From Cytophagales bacterium (GTDB lineage: Bacteria > Bacteroidota > Bacteroidia > Cytophagales > 172606-1), in the NCBI GenBank assembly GCA_030448185.1, contig JAUJNL010000014.1, positions 1 through 64,000 on the forward strand: 64,000 nt of DNA, given 5' to 3'. A program made the position numbers and the translations under genes. The notes under the pieces were generated by a model. It made no database searches. It saw only the letters and a list, made by a program, of their open reading frames with translations, and was not told where the DNA came from. The first letter of the stretch is position 1. Each line of letters opens with the position of its first letter. Below, one piece after another: positions 47,645 through 56,431 of the stretch.

Positions 47645-49007
47645 ATGCAGGTCCTAAACCGGCCCACCGGCTACAAACCCAAACATAATCTTTATTTTTG
47701 CGGACGATTTGGGCTGGGGCGATTTGGGCTGTTATGGAAATAAAAGTATCAAAACCCCCAACCTCGACCGCCTGGCCCAACAAGGAACCCTGTTTACCCA
47801 GTTTTACGTGAATGGTTCGGTGTGCTCCCAGCCGGGCAGCAGTGCTGACCGACAATACCCGGCGGAATGGTATTCATAGACATTTAATGCCCAAGCACCA
47901 GGAAAATGCCGCCACGGAACATGCCCGATTTCCTGGATGCTACCCTTGGTAACCATACCCAAGCAGCTAAAAAGGCAGGCTACGCTACGGCCCATTTCGG
48001 GAAGTGGCACCTGGGCAATAGCAAAGATTCGCCCGGCTTAACTCAGTACGGCATTGATGTGCACAAAACCCAGAACTCCGCCGACGCATCCTGTAAAAAC
48101 CCGAAGGCACGACCCGTTCTTTATTGCTAAATCAACGGGCATGATTGGAGCACAAACCATTCAATTCATCAAGCACACCCAGGGCAAGCCTTTTTTTGTA
48201 CACCTCTGGACCTGGGTGCCGCACGCCGTCTTAAATCCTACCCCGGAGCAAATGGATGTTTATAAAAACCTGGCTCCCGATAAAAAAGTACATTATTCTT
48301 CGCCCCGCCAGGTATATTATGCCTCCGTTACCAACCTGGATGCCGAGTTGGGCCGCCTGTTTGAAAAGCTCGACGAAATGGGATTAGCCGAAAATACCAT
48401 TATTCTGTTCAGCAGCGACAATGGGCCGGAAGAAATTTCAATTGCCAATGCGGCGCACAGTGGCGCCGGTAGCCCCGGTCCGTTCCGCGGACGCAAGCGT
48501 AGTTTATATGAAGGCGGCATCCGGGTGCCCTTTATTGTGCGCTGGCCCGGCCGCGTGCCCGCCAACCGCATCGACGACCAATCGGTGGTAACGGGCGTGG
48601 ATTTATTGCCTACTTTGAGCAAATGGGCCAATGTACCAGTTCCAACAACCCATGCCCTGGATGGGGAGGACATCAGCGATATTATTACCGGCAAAACCCG
48701 TCCGCGCACCAAACCGCTGATGTGGGAAGGCCGCATGGCGGTAATCGGACCGGTTATCAACCAGAATCCGACGCTGGCCATCCGCGATAACGATTGGAAG
48801 TTGCTTATGAATCCTGACCGCAGCCGGATAGAATTATACCAGATTACCAAAGACCCTACGGAAGTAAACAATGTGGCCGCGCAACATCCCGATATCGTAC
48901 AACGCTTGTCCGGGCAATTACTGGCCTGGAAAAAGACGGTGCCCGGCCCCGTAGCAAAAGGAGCTGGTACCATGAATTATAACTGGCCAACACCCCAAGC
49001 CAAGTAA
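47645..49007 (+). pseudogene. Sulfatase, N-terminal half frameshifted
   Basis: The C-terminal part (48054-49007) is clean: MIGAQTIQFIKHTQGKPFFVHLW, AELGRLFEKLDEMGLAENTIILFSSDNGPEEIS, GPFRGRKRSLYEGGIRVPFIVRWPGRVP. The N-terminal part is broken: [17 protein letters not shown] (metal Asp pair) after an extra A near 47690, then the formylglycine region. At GSVCS the sequence lacks two of the bases needed for the CSPSR motif, so this active-site codon is lost (near 47825). The family is arylsulfatase/sulfohydrolase with an EGG(I/V)R(V/T)P segment. No clear start or signal peptide survives; the ATG at 47645 is nominal. The gene order suggests that it belonged to the third susCD operon. Confidence 0.85.
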
Positions 49008-49021
49008 CGATAAGCACCTAT

Positions 49022-49046
49022 TAGCAATTAGCGGTTGGCTATTAGC
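49022..49046 (+). repeat. Second copy of the 25-bp intergenic repeat
   Basis: Matches 5043-5067 with one mismatch. Located in the 171-bp spacer between two sulfatase genes. Confidence 0.5.
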
Positions 49047-49178
49047 TTGCCGTTTAAGAATCTGACGGAAAAACAGTCTACACAAGTTGTGCTCATGTAC
49101 TTACCTTACTCTAGTGTTCGTGCAAGGGCTTTTTTATTACTATTCAAAAAGCAACAACATTTACTGGCGAAATTTATT

Positions 49179-50672
49179 ATGCCATTCAACTATATACCGT
49201 ATCGTTTTTTAGTTCTTTTACTTGTTTTTGCAGCCTGCACCGGTCCCCGCTCCACCAGTTCCGTTAATATTCAAGGTACAAACCCCGTTAAAGAACAGCC
49301 TAATATTGTACTGATTCTGGCCGATGATATGGGATACGGGGATGTGCACAGTTATAACCGGGAATCAAAAATCCCTACTCCGGCCCTGGACCGTCTGGCC
49401 GCGGAAGGCATCAAATTTACCGATGCCCATGCCGCCGGTTCCTGGTGCGTGCCTTCCCGCTACGGCATCATGACGGGGCAGTATCCCCTGCGCAAACCCA
49501 TGGACGTAAAGCGCGGCAGCTTGATTGCGCCGGACCGCCTGACCATTGCTTCCTTGCTGCGGCGGAATGACTACCACACGGCTCTGATCGGGAAGTGGCA
49601 CCTGGGATTTGACGGGGTGAAGGATTGGGAAGGCGTAGACTACCGCCGGCCTTTTGAGGGAGGTCCCGTGGACCGGGGATTCGACTATTTCTTTGGTATG
49701 CATGCCTCCCTGGATATTGCGCCTTATTTTTATATCGAGAACAAACGTGCCGTAGCCGCACCTACTCAAACTATTGCCGAGAACCAGAGCCCCGATGCCA
49801 CCAGTACGATTTCCGGGGCATTCTGGCGGGGCGGTAACATAGCCCCTGGATTTAAGCACGAAGAAGTATTGCCGACTTTTACCCAAAAGGCGGTGGCATT
49901 TATGCAAAACCACGTGAAAGCGAAAAAAAGGCAGCCATTCTTTCTGTATTTCTCCCTAACGGCCCCGCATACGCCCTGGGTAGCCCAGCCACCCTTTAAA
50001 GGAAAAAGCCAGGTCGGGGAATACGGTGATTTTACCATGCAGGCAGATGACGCCGTGGGCCAGGTGCTGAAAGCATTGGAAGAGCTGGGCCTGCAAGAAA
50101 ACACCCTGGTTATTTTTACCAGTGATAATGGCCCGGTATGGTTTGAAAAAGACGTTCAGCGGTTCAGTCACCGGGCAGCGGGACCCTACCGGGGAATGAA
50201 ATTAGATGCCTATGAAGGCGCCCACCGCGTGCCATTTATGGCCCGCTGGCCGGGTAAAATAGAGTCCAATACCGCTTCTGCCCAGCTACTCTGCTTTACC
50301 GATATGCTGGCCACCTTTGCAGAAGTGGTGGGGGATACCCTTCCGGCAGAGGTAAAACAGGATAGTTATAACCTATTGCCGGCTTTACTCAACAAAGGAG
50401 TTGCCCGGCGAGAAGGTTTAATCATTGAGGGACACACCGTTCGGGAAGGGGATTGGAAATTGATTTTCGGCAACGGTACGGGGGTATTGCAGCGGCAGTG
50501 GGGACAGGTGTCGGTATCACCGGTGAAGGGTGAACTGTATAATCTGAAAGAAGACCCCGCCGAAACCAACAATGTATACACCACATATCCGGAGAAAGTA
50601 TTGGAACTGACCAGGCGAATGGAGCAATACCGAGCGGAAGGAACTACCAGTACGGCGCCACTCTCTAAATAA
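49179..50672 (+). CDS. Sulfatase lipoprotein (arylsulfatase A-like)
   Basis: 497 residues from the ATG at 49179; the frame extends upstream, but only from TTG without a signal. Lipobox FLVLLLVFAAC (Cys20). Metal site IVLILADDMGYGDV (Asp-Asp), formylglycine motif GSWCVPSRYGIMTGQYPLR (Cys in C-x-P-S-R), LIGKWHLGFDG, FFLYFSLTAPHTPWV, DDAVGQVLKALEELGLQENTLVIFTSDNGP, YEGAHRVPFMARWPGKI and a C-terminal LKEDPAETNNVY. All catalytic parts are present, so the enzyme should work after formylglycine maturation. It lies downstream of a broken sulfatase and the third susCD set on the same strand. Confidence 0.9.
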   Translation: MPFNYIPYRFLVLLLVFAACTGPRSTSSVNIQGTNPVKEQPNIVLILADDMGYGDVHSYNRESKIPTPALDRLAAEGIKFTDAHAAGSWCVPSRYGIMTGQYPLRKPMDVKRGSLIAPDRLTIASLLRRNDYHTALIGKWHLGFDGVKDWEGVDYRRPFEGGPVDRGFDYFFGMHASLDIAPYFYIENKRAVAAPTQTIAENQSPDATSTISGAFWRGGNIAPGFKHEEVLPTFTQKAVAFMQNHVKAKKRQPFFLYFSLTAPHTPWVAQPPFKGKSQVGEYGDFTMQADDAVGQVLKALEELGLQENTLVIFTSDNGPVWFEKDVQRFSHRAAGPYRGMKLDAYEGAHRVPFMARWPGKIESNTASAQLLCFTDMLATFAEVVGDTLPAEVKQDSYNLLPALLNKGVARREGLIIEGHTVREGDWKLIFGNGTGVLQRQWGQVSVSPVKGELYNLKEDPAETNNVYTTYPEKVLELTRRMEQYRAEGTTSTAPLSK

Positions 50673-50886
50673 GTAAGATATATAATCGTAAATGGATATG
50701 GACGGGCATCCCCCGGAAAATTTTCGGTAAGGCTTCAAAACGCCGGGCAATTGTTTTACGCAAGGGAGCATTTCTTCAGCCAACCTTACTATAGTGTTTT
50801 TTGGCGTACGTAGCCCTGCCTTTGCAGGAATGAGTCCCTTTCAAGAGCATGAACCTAATACCTACTACTCAATACCTAACCGCCAC

Positions 50887-51810
50887 TTACCCCATTGCAA
50901 TTTCAAACTGCACCAAGTCCACAAACTCCTGTACCCGGCTTTCGAGTTCGTCTTTGGAGAGATGAACGATCCGTTCGGTGCCGAATTTTTCCACGCAGAA
51001 GGAGGCCATCGCAGATCCGTAAATAATGCCCCGCTTCATGTTTTCAAAGGAAAGGACTCGGGTGCGGGCCAGGGATCCGATACAACCACCCGCTAACGTG
51101 TCTCGCGCTCCCGTTGGATCACACACTTCTTCCAGCGGCAGCGCAGGAGCGAAGAACACCGAATTTTGATGGAACAGGTAGGCGCCATGCTCCCCTTTTT
51201 TAATGATCAGGAACCTGGGGCCCAGGGTCAGAATTTTCTTGGCGGCCTTGCGGATGGAATATTCACCGGAAAGTTGCCGCGCTTCTTCGTCATTGATGGA
51301 AAGCACATCTACCATCTTAAGTACGTCTAGTAGTTCGGGCAGGGCCACGTTCATCCAGAAATTCATCGTATCCATCATAATCAGCTTGGGCCGGTTACGA
51401 AGCCGCTCAATTACCGTTTTCTGCACGGAAGGAGTCAGGTTGCCCAGCATCAGATATTCGCAATTCTGGTATTCCTCGGGAATAATGGGGTCAAAATCAG
51501 CCAGCACGTTTAATTCAGTCACCAAGGTATCCCGGGTGTTCATGTCGTTGTGGTAGCGGCCCGCCCAGAAGAATGATTTCTGGCCTTGCTTGATCTGCAA
51601 GCCTTTGGTGTTAATCCCGTGTTTCTCCATCATGTTGATGTCTTCCTTGCGGAAGTCATCGCCTACTACGGCTACCAGATTGACCTTTTTCGTGAAATAA
51701 GAGGCCGACAGGCTAATATACGTGGCCGAACCACCGATAATTTTATCTGTCTTGCCGAAGGGGGTTTCCAATGCGTCAAAGGCTACGGTACCAACTGCCA
51801 GTAAGCTCAT
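50887..51810 (-). CDS. PfkB-family carbohydrate kinase
   Basis: 307 residues. N-terminal substrate region (VGTVAFDALETPFG, GGSATYISLSASYF, AVVGDDF), and the C-terminal PfkB signature near residue 245: DPTGARDTLAGGCIGSLA. The family motif is DTxGAGDxF; here Gly after Ala is Arg (GARD), though the catalytic Asp is kept and the ATP-side TFKGEGG-type region (IIKKGEHGAYLF) is normal. Relatives include ribokinase-like sugar and nucleoside kinases, but the substrate cannot be told. Single gene, convergent with the sulfatase at 50672. Intact length. The R may be a real substitution or an error. Confidence 0.85.
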   Translation of the reverse strand: MSLLAVGTVAFDALETPFGKTDKIIGGSATYISLSASYFTKKVNLVAVVGDDFRKEDINMMEKHGINTKGLQIKQGQKSFFWAGRYHNDMNTRDTLVTELNVLADFDPIIPEEYQNCEYLMLGNLTPSVQKTVIERLRNRPKLIMMDTMNFWMNVALPELLDVLKMVDVLSINDEEARQLSGEYSIRKAAKKILTLGPRFLIIKKGEHGAYLFHQNSVFFAPALPLEEVCDPTGARDTLAGGCIGSLARTRVLSFENMKRGIIYGSAMASFCVEKFGTERIVHLSKDELESRVQEFVDLVQFEIAMG

Positions 51811-51865
51811 TAGTTGAATGGTTAAATGGATGAATGGTTAATTGTTAACGGGGCCGAAGTTAAAT

Positions 51866-51890
51866 AAAAATAGCTACTCCCAAGAGTAGC
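51866..51890 (-). terminator. Rho-independent terminator of the toxin-antitoxin unit
   Basis: On the minus strand GCTACTC (51884-51890, complement) and GAGTAGC (51873-51879) form a 7-bp stem with a 4-base loop, followed by an A/T run read as U's (51866-51870). It lies 23 bp after the toxin stop and before the kinase start. Confidence 0.65.
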
Positions 51891-51912
51891 CATTAATTCT
51901 GGGAACACAATT

Positions 51913-52178
51913 TTAGGGGAAATACTTATAAATGTCTTTACGATGCAGAAAGCGAATAAATTCTACCGTTAGTCCCTCTACGATTATTCCAGCCCGATAA
52001 TCACCAATGCGAATACGATAATAGTTCCGGGATCCTTTCATCTTTTAATGTTTTTAATCATGGAAAGACTACTCGCTGATTGTACCGCCTCAATACAATC
52101 GGCTATTTTTATCAATACATCTTTATCGCTTATCTTGTCAGTATCTTTCTCAAAGGTCTTGTCAATAACGATATTCAT
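51913..52178 (-). pseudogene. RelE/ParE-family toxin, frameshifted
   Basis: Starts at 52178, overlapping the antitoxin stop by ATGA. Reads MNIVIDKTFEKDTDKISDKD and IADCIEAVQSASSLSMIKNIKR, then hits a stop because one A is missing from an A-run near 52047. In the next frame the C-terminal half is perfect for the family: MKGSRNYYRIRIGDYRAGII and FLHRKDIYKYFP with the Arg and Tyr residues of the RNase site. The coding span is 266 bp, one short of a multiple of three. RelE-like toxins cleave mRNA at the ribosome. As read, the toxin is a truncated, inactive peptide. An uncorrected homopolymer error is possible. Confidence 0.85.
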
Positions 52179-52375
52179 TCGCCACGCAATTTCTTCAAAA
52201 ATTTGTTAGTATCGACAGATTGACCCGTACGCCCTTCCTTTATGGCTCTGATTGAGCCTATATCTTCAGCTTCGGCCTCACTGACTGTCTGAGCAGTGGC
52301 GCCTAATTTTTTAGCTAGGGCCAGCAATAACTTCATATCTTCCTTAGAATCAATTTGGATAATAGCAGTTTCCAT
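52175..52375 (-). CDS. Putative antitoxin of a RelE/ParE-type pair
   Basis: 66 residues (METAIIQIDSKEDMKLLLAL, AKKLGATAQTVSEAEAEDIG, ending TNKFLKKLRGE), acidic with a helical C-terminus, directly upstream of and overlapping the toxin by 4 bp. Small and intact. Belongs to the class of short antitoxins annotated beside ParE/RelE toxins in Bacteroidota; the family name is not certain. Its persistence while the toxin is broken fits the usual decay order, in which the toxin is lost first. Transcribed away from purQ's direction start but on the same strand. Confidence 0.75.
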   Translation of the reverse strand: METAIIQIDSKEDMKLLLALAKKLGATAQTVSEAEAEDIGSIRAIKEGRTGQSVDTNKFLKKLRGE

Positions 52376-52412
52376 AGCGAATGAATTTAAATGTTGTCTT
52401 TTTATTCCAACA

Positions 52413-53114
52413 CTACTTTTGCTCCACTTCTACCTTATGCACAAGGGCTTTCAGAATGTAATACCCGTCCGTGTTGCCTAGAGCAGCTTCAGCCGCCCGT
52501 TCGGGGTGCGGCATCATACCGAATACATTTTTAGCAGCATTGCAGATACCGGCAATATTCTCCAGTGATCCATTCGGATTTGCCTCATCCGTAATCCGTC
52601 CGGTTTCGTCACAGTAACGGAACAGGATCTGGTCGTTTTCATTGAGTTGTCGCAGGGTATTCTCGTCGGCGAAATAGCGGCCATCTCCGTGGGCAATGGG
52701 TATTTTGTAGGCGCGGTTCTCGTCCAGATCAGCGGTCAGCAGCGCCGACTTGGATTGAGGTTTGAGGTAAATATTTTTGCAGTTGTATTTTTGGTGCGTG
52801 TTACGCAACAAGGCGCCGGGCAACAGATGCGACTCAGTCAGAATCTGAAAACCATTGCAGATGCCAATCACGTAGCCGCCATTTTTAGCGTGGGCAATTA
52901 CCTTCTCCATAATGGGCGAAAACCGGGCAATCGCTCCTGAACGCAGATAGTCGCCATACGAAAATCCGCCCGGCAGCACAATGCAGTCACAGCCCTGCAA
53001 ATGGGTGTCTTTATGCCACAATTTTACTACGGGCTGTTCCAGTACGTTGCCCAGTACGTGAATAATGTCTTCGTCGCAGTTGGAGCCGGGAAATACAATT
53101 ACGCCAAATTTCAT
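52413..53114 (-). CDS. purQ: Phosphoribosylformylglycinamidine synthase, glutaminase subunit
   Basis: 233 residues from the ATG at 53114 (the upstream in-frame ATG adds five residues; [17 protein letters not shown] is the usual start). Class I glutamine amidotransferase: [18 protein letters not shown], nucleophile Cys in [11 protein letters not shown], and the His-Glu partners in [10 protein letters not shown]. Supplies ammonia to PurL in purine synthesis. purL is not adjacent. Complete. Confidence 0.95.
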   Translation of the reverse strand: MKFGVIVFPGSNCDEDIIHVLGNVLEQPVVKLWHKDTHLQGCDCIVLPGGFSYGDYLRSGAIARFSPIMEKVIAHAKNGGYVIGICNGFQILTESHLLPGALLRNTHQKYNCKNIYLKPQSKSALLTADLDENRAYKIPIAHGDGRYFADENTLRQLNENDQILFRYCDETGRITDEANPNGSLENIAGICNAAKNVFGMMPHPERAAEAALGNTDGYYILKALVHKVEVEQK

Positions 53115-53268
53115 AGGGTCGATATGCAAATGAGATGATATGCCGATGTGCTTCTACAAAAAGGATGAATCCGGGAAATTAGTTCAGGAAGCGCGGAACG
53201 TATTTTCGCGGGTAAAAATAACAATTGTTCCCCGTAAATCTGCACCTTTACGGTTATTATTAGCAGTC

Positions 53269-53430
53269 ACCTCACCCTAAATCCCTTCCACAAATCCTCC
53301 CCGCAGGCTGGCCCGAAAACTTCCGTTTTCGTCCCCTGCTGAGAGGGACTTCAAGATTCGACAATTTACTCCCCTTCTCAGTAGGAGAATTCTGAAAGAA
53401 TCAGCGAAGCTAACGGGCTAGGGATGAGGT
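53269..53430. repeat. Extragenic repeat with inverted ends (CCTCACCCTAAATCCC type)
   Basis: ACCTCACCCTAAATCCCTTC at 53269-53288 is approximately inverted at 53414-53430 (GGGCTAGGGATGAGGT), with CCGAAAAC/GTTTTCG and CCCTTCTCA/TGAGAGGG hairpins inside. This motif resembles a short repeat common in Bacteroidota intergenic DNA. It fills most of the 352-bp spacer before yicC and has no ORF. Confidence 0.5.
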
Positions 53431-53466
53431 TTCCCCAACAGCTCATTAAACATTTATTGCATACTT

Positions 53467-54348
53467 ATGATCAAGTCCATGACCGGTTTCGGTGCTTCCA
53501 GAGCCAGTAACGATATGATTGCGGTTACGGTAGAAATCCGCACGCTTAACTCCAAAACGCTGGACGCCTCTTTCCGGCTGCCCCGGCAATATTCCGACAA
53601 GGAACTGGAACTTCGCAGCCTGCTTACCCAAACCCTGGAACGGGGCAAGATAAACCTGAGCATCGACGTACAGCAAACCGGTGAGGTAAAGCCCAAAGTA
53701 ACGGTGAACCAGCCCATGGTAAAGGCGTATTACCAGCAATTGAAAGAAGTAGCTGAAACCGTGGGCGCCGACCAGGGTGACCTGCTCCGCCTGGCTCTGC
53801 AACTGCCCGAGGCCTACCTAACTGAAACGGGCTCCGACGAATCGCTGAACCAGGAATGGACCTTCATTAAAACGGCCATTGAAGAGGCGTTGCGGGCTTG
53901 TGATACTTTTCGGATCAAGGAAGGGCAGGAACTGGCAGTAAACCTGGCGGGCTACGTCACCCGGATTGGCAAAATGCTAAAAGAGATCGAAGCGCACGAC
54001 CCTGACCGGGTGCAGAAAATCCGCGAACGGATCACGGGCCATTTGCAGGAAGTGACAAAGGACGAAAACTTCGACCGCAACCGCTTCGAGCAGGAAATGA
54101 TCTATTACATAGAGAAACTGGATATCAGCGAGGAAAAAGTCCGTCTCCGCCTGCACCTGGATCACTTCATGGAAGTGCTCCACGGGGATGACTCACCCGG
54201 CAAAAAACTTAACTTTATTGCCCAGGAGATTGGCCGTGAAATCAACACCATCGGCTCCAAAGCCAACGATGCCACGGTGCAGCGTTTCGTCATCGACATG
54301 AAGGAAGAGCTTGAAAAGATCAAGGAGCAGTCGATGAATATTTTATAA
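53467..54348 (+). CDS. yicC: YicC/YloC-family endoribonuclease
   Basis: 293 residues. N-terminal signature MIKSMTGFGASRASNDMIAVTVEIRTLNSKTLDASFRLPR with LERGKINLSI, and the C-terminal signature DHFMEVLHGDDSPGKKLNFIAQEIGREINTIGSKAND. These are the two conserved ends of the family. YicC-type proteins are RNases that degrade RNA and small RNAs. In other genomes the gene sits beside gmk; here it is followed only 26 bp away by a convergent antiporter gene. Confidence 0.95.
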   Translation: MIKSMTGFGASRASNDMIAVTVEIRTLNSKTLDASFRLPRQYSDKELELRSLLTQTLERGKINLSIDVQQTGEVKPKVTVNQPMVKAYYQQLKEVAETVGADQGDLLRLALQLPEAYLTETGSDESLNQEWTFIKTAIEEALRACDTFRIKEGQELAVNLAGYVTRIGKMLKEIEAHDPDRVQKIRERITGHLQEVTKDENFDRNRFEQEMIYYIEKLDISEEKVRLRLHLDHFMEVLHGDDSPGKKLNFIAQEIGREINTIGSKANDATVQRFVIDMKEELEKIKEQSMNIL

Positions 54349-54374
54349 GCCCGTAGTTTGACCCGGCGACCCGC

Positions 54375-55622
54375 TTATTTCGGTTCTGGCAAATGGCGTT
54401 CCCTTCGTTGGTCGAGCCAGTTCATGACCGGGGTAGCCAGGATGCCGTGCAGTACAATGGAAGCCAGTACGGTGAAACCGATAATGGCCCATATTTCTTC
54501 GGCTTGCGCAAAATTTCCCTTCTGTAGGGCATATGCTACGTAGAAAAAAGAACCGATGCCCCGGATGCCAAAGCCGGAGATGATCCACCGTTCGGAAAGC
54601 GTCGCTTTTGACTTGGAAAGCGTGATCATCCCCACCAGTGGTCGGATCACCAGCAGCAAGATTATGCCTAGTAAAGCTCCCCGTAATGTAAGCGAACCCA
54701 GCAAGCCATGCACAATGGACCCGCCGAAAAAAATGAGTAGAATCACGATCAGGAGCCGTTCCACCTGATCAGAAAAGGCGTGCATTTGCTGGTGGTATTC
54801 GTGGGTACGTTCGTAAGCCCTGAGGGTAATGGCCGCAATGAATACCGCTAAAAATCCGTAGCCTTGCAGCAGTTCCGTTACGCCATACGTAATAAAAGTA
54901 ACGGCTAAAGCCACAAACCCGTAGGCAGCCGCCTTGATGCTAATTTTCTTGGGTAAGCCTACGATCAGAAACGCCAGGAGTTTGCCGGACAACCAGCCCG
55001 CCAGTACCCCTACCACAAGGCGGTAGCCCAAGTCCTTCCAGAGCCAGTGCAGCAGGCGGTCCTCCAGGGGAATCATGGCGGGCAACAAGGCCAGGGCTAA
55101 GTGCACAAATGGGAAGGCCAGTCCGTCATTCAGACCCGCTTCGGCCGTCAGTCCAAACCGGACTGTATCCTCCCCGCCCTCATTGGGGTCGCCCACTTGC
55201 ACATCACCGGCCAGTACGGGATCGGTCGGAGCTGATGCTGCCGCCAGGAGCATAGCTGAAGCCAGCGGGAGGGCGGCCAGCAGCCAGCCGGCGAGGGCCA
55301 GTAAACCAATGGTTAACAGCATGGCCAGCGAGATGAGACGCAAGGGAATTGCCCACTCACGGAAAGCAAAAGGACGGTCGATCTTCAGCCCCGTACCCGT
55401 CAGGGATACAATCACGCAAATCTCCGTCAGGTGCGTAGTGAGTTCTTTATGCTGGAGAGGATTGGGTATGGGCAACCCGATGGGTAGCGTATAGACGAGC
55501 ATCCCGAGGGCGACGTACAAGATCGGGTAGGACAAGGGAAATTTTGCCAGCAGCGAGGGGAGCCAGGCTACGCCCATAATGGCAATGCCCAGCAGCACCA
55601 GCAGGATGTTGTAGAGATTCAT
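54375..55622 (-). CDS. Cation:proton antiporter (CPA1/NhaP-like)
   Basis: 415 residues, about 12 membrane helices. Pore features: GLKIDRPFAFREW near residue 85, the conserved SAPTDPVLAGDVQVGD near residue 130 (Asp, ion-binding), and FGLTAEAGLNDGLAFPFV near 155. Ends in a cytoplasmic basic tail. Family members exchange Na+ or K+ for protons at the inner membrane. The run GIRGIGSFFYVAYAL near residue 350 is the usual late helix. Complete, transcribed towards yicC. Ion specificity unknown. Confidence 0.9.
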   Translation of the reverse strand: MNLYNILLVLLGIAIMGVAWLPSLLAKFPLSYPILYVALGMLVYTLPIGLPIPNPLQHKELTTHLTEICVIVSLTGTGLKIDRPFAFREWAIPLRLISLAMLLTIGLLALAGWLLAALPLASAMLLAAASAPTDPVLAGDVQVGDPNEGGEDTVRFGLTAEAGLNDGLAFPFVHLALALLPAMIPLEDRLLHWLWKDLGYRLVVGVLAGWLSGKLLAFLIVGLPKKISIKAAAYGFVALAVTFITYGVTELLQGYGFLAVFIAAITLRAYERTHEYHQQMHAFSDQVERLLIVILLIFFGGSIVHGLLGSLTLRGALLGIILLLVIRPLVGMITLSKSKATLSERWIISGFGIRGIGSFFYVAYALQKGNFAQAEEIWAIIGFTVLASIVLHGILATPVMNWLDQRRERHLPEPK

Positions 55623-55807
55623 ACACTTTACAGATAAGTAACCTTGTACGGAATCTTTTCCGGTAAGGATGGCTTTAAGGCTTTAAACGGGCCGGGCAGA
55701 AGTGTTTTTACACGCGATGGAATGAGCTTGCAGGTGGTTGTATTCTTATTCTACTGCCGGTAATTAATCAGATGATTTACTTTTTGGTAAATTTTTCCGT
55801 TACTAGG

Positions 55808-56374
55808 ATGAACAATATACCCCTGTTTAAGATGACCAGAGAATTTATCGAAATTTTTCTGCCCGTGTTTCTACTCTTCTTCGTGGGCGTATTTTTCGTA
55901 TGGAACTACCTCCGGCAAAAACAGTTGCAGCAACACTGGACCGGAACGGGTGATCCTAAAGTGACCAGGGCTTTAAGAGCCGCCAGTGTGTTTAAGTGGT
56001 TACTTGCCCTGGCTTGCCTTATTGTCGTATTGTACTCCTTCTGGCCGGACTGTTACCAATTGCTGCTGCCCATTAATTCACTCGATGTCCCAGTTGTGAA
56101 TGACACGGGTTTATTACTCCTGCGTATCTCCTTTGGGTGGTTGGTTGCCGTTCAGCTGCACCTGAATATTCTCATCCGGTTTCGCTTCCGCTGGTACGGA
56201 GAGCACCCGTATGCCTGGGAAAAAATCTTCCTGCTGGCCCAAAAATTAACCCTGGCAGGTGTTCTCTTGCTGCTGATTGGTTTGTTTGTCACCATTTCCA
56301 GCTTAGCGGCATTGCTGCTTAGTGTAGTGGGCTTGTATTTGTATCAGAAGTATTTCCGGGTGATTTCCTTATAA
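55808..56374 (+). CDS. Four-helix membrane protein, unknown function
   Basis: 188 residues from the ATG at 55808, which has an AGG just before it; the frame is open to 55772 with 12 more residues. Four hydrophobic helices (FIEIFLPVFLLFFVGVFFVWNYL, VFKWLLALACLIVVLYSFW, TGLLLLRISFGWLVAVQLHLNIL, LTLAGVLLLLIGLFVTI) and polar loops with RFRFRWYGEHPYAWEK. A helix-loop resemblance to isoprenylcysteine-type membrane enzymes is not convincing. No family recognised. Lies between two antiporters, divergent from the first and convergent with the second. Confidence 0.6.
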   Translation: MNNIPLFKMTREFIEIFLPVFLLFFVGVFFVWNYLRQKQLQQHWTGTGDPKVTRALRAASVFKWLLALACLIVVLYSFWPDCYQLLLPINSLDVPVVNDTGLLLLRISFGWLVAVQLHLNILIRFRFRWYGEHPYAWEKIFLLAQKLTLAGVLLLLIGLFVTISSLAALLLSVVGLYLYQKYFRVISL

Positions 56375-56431
56375 AATAATTTCGTGAGGACGAACTGCCC
56401 AGTGGGCCATAAGATTATGTGGTGATTCTGG

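Noticed and set aside
48317-48973. 218-codon open frame on the minus strand
   Set aside because: Antisense to the clean C-terminal half of the sulfatase; no recognisable protein features.
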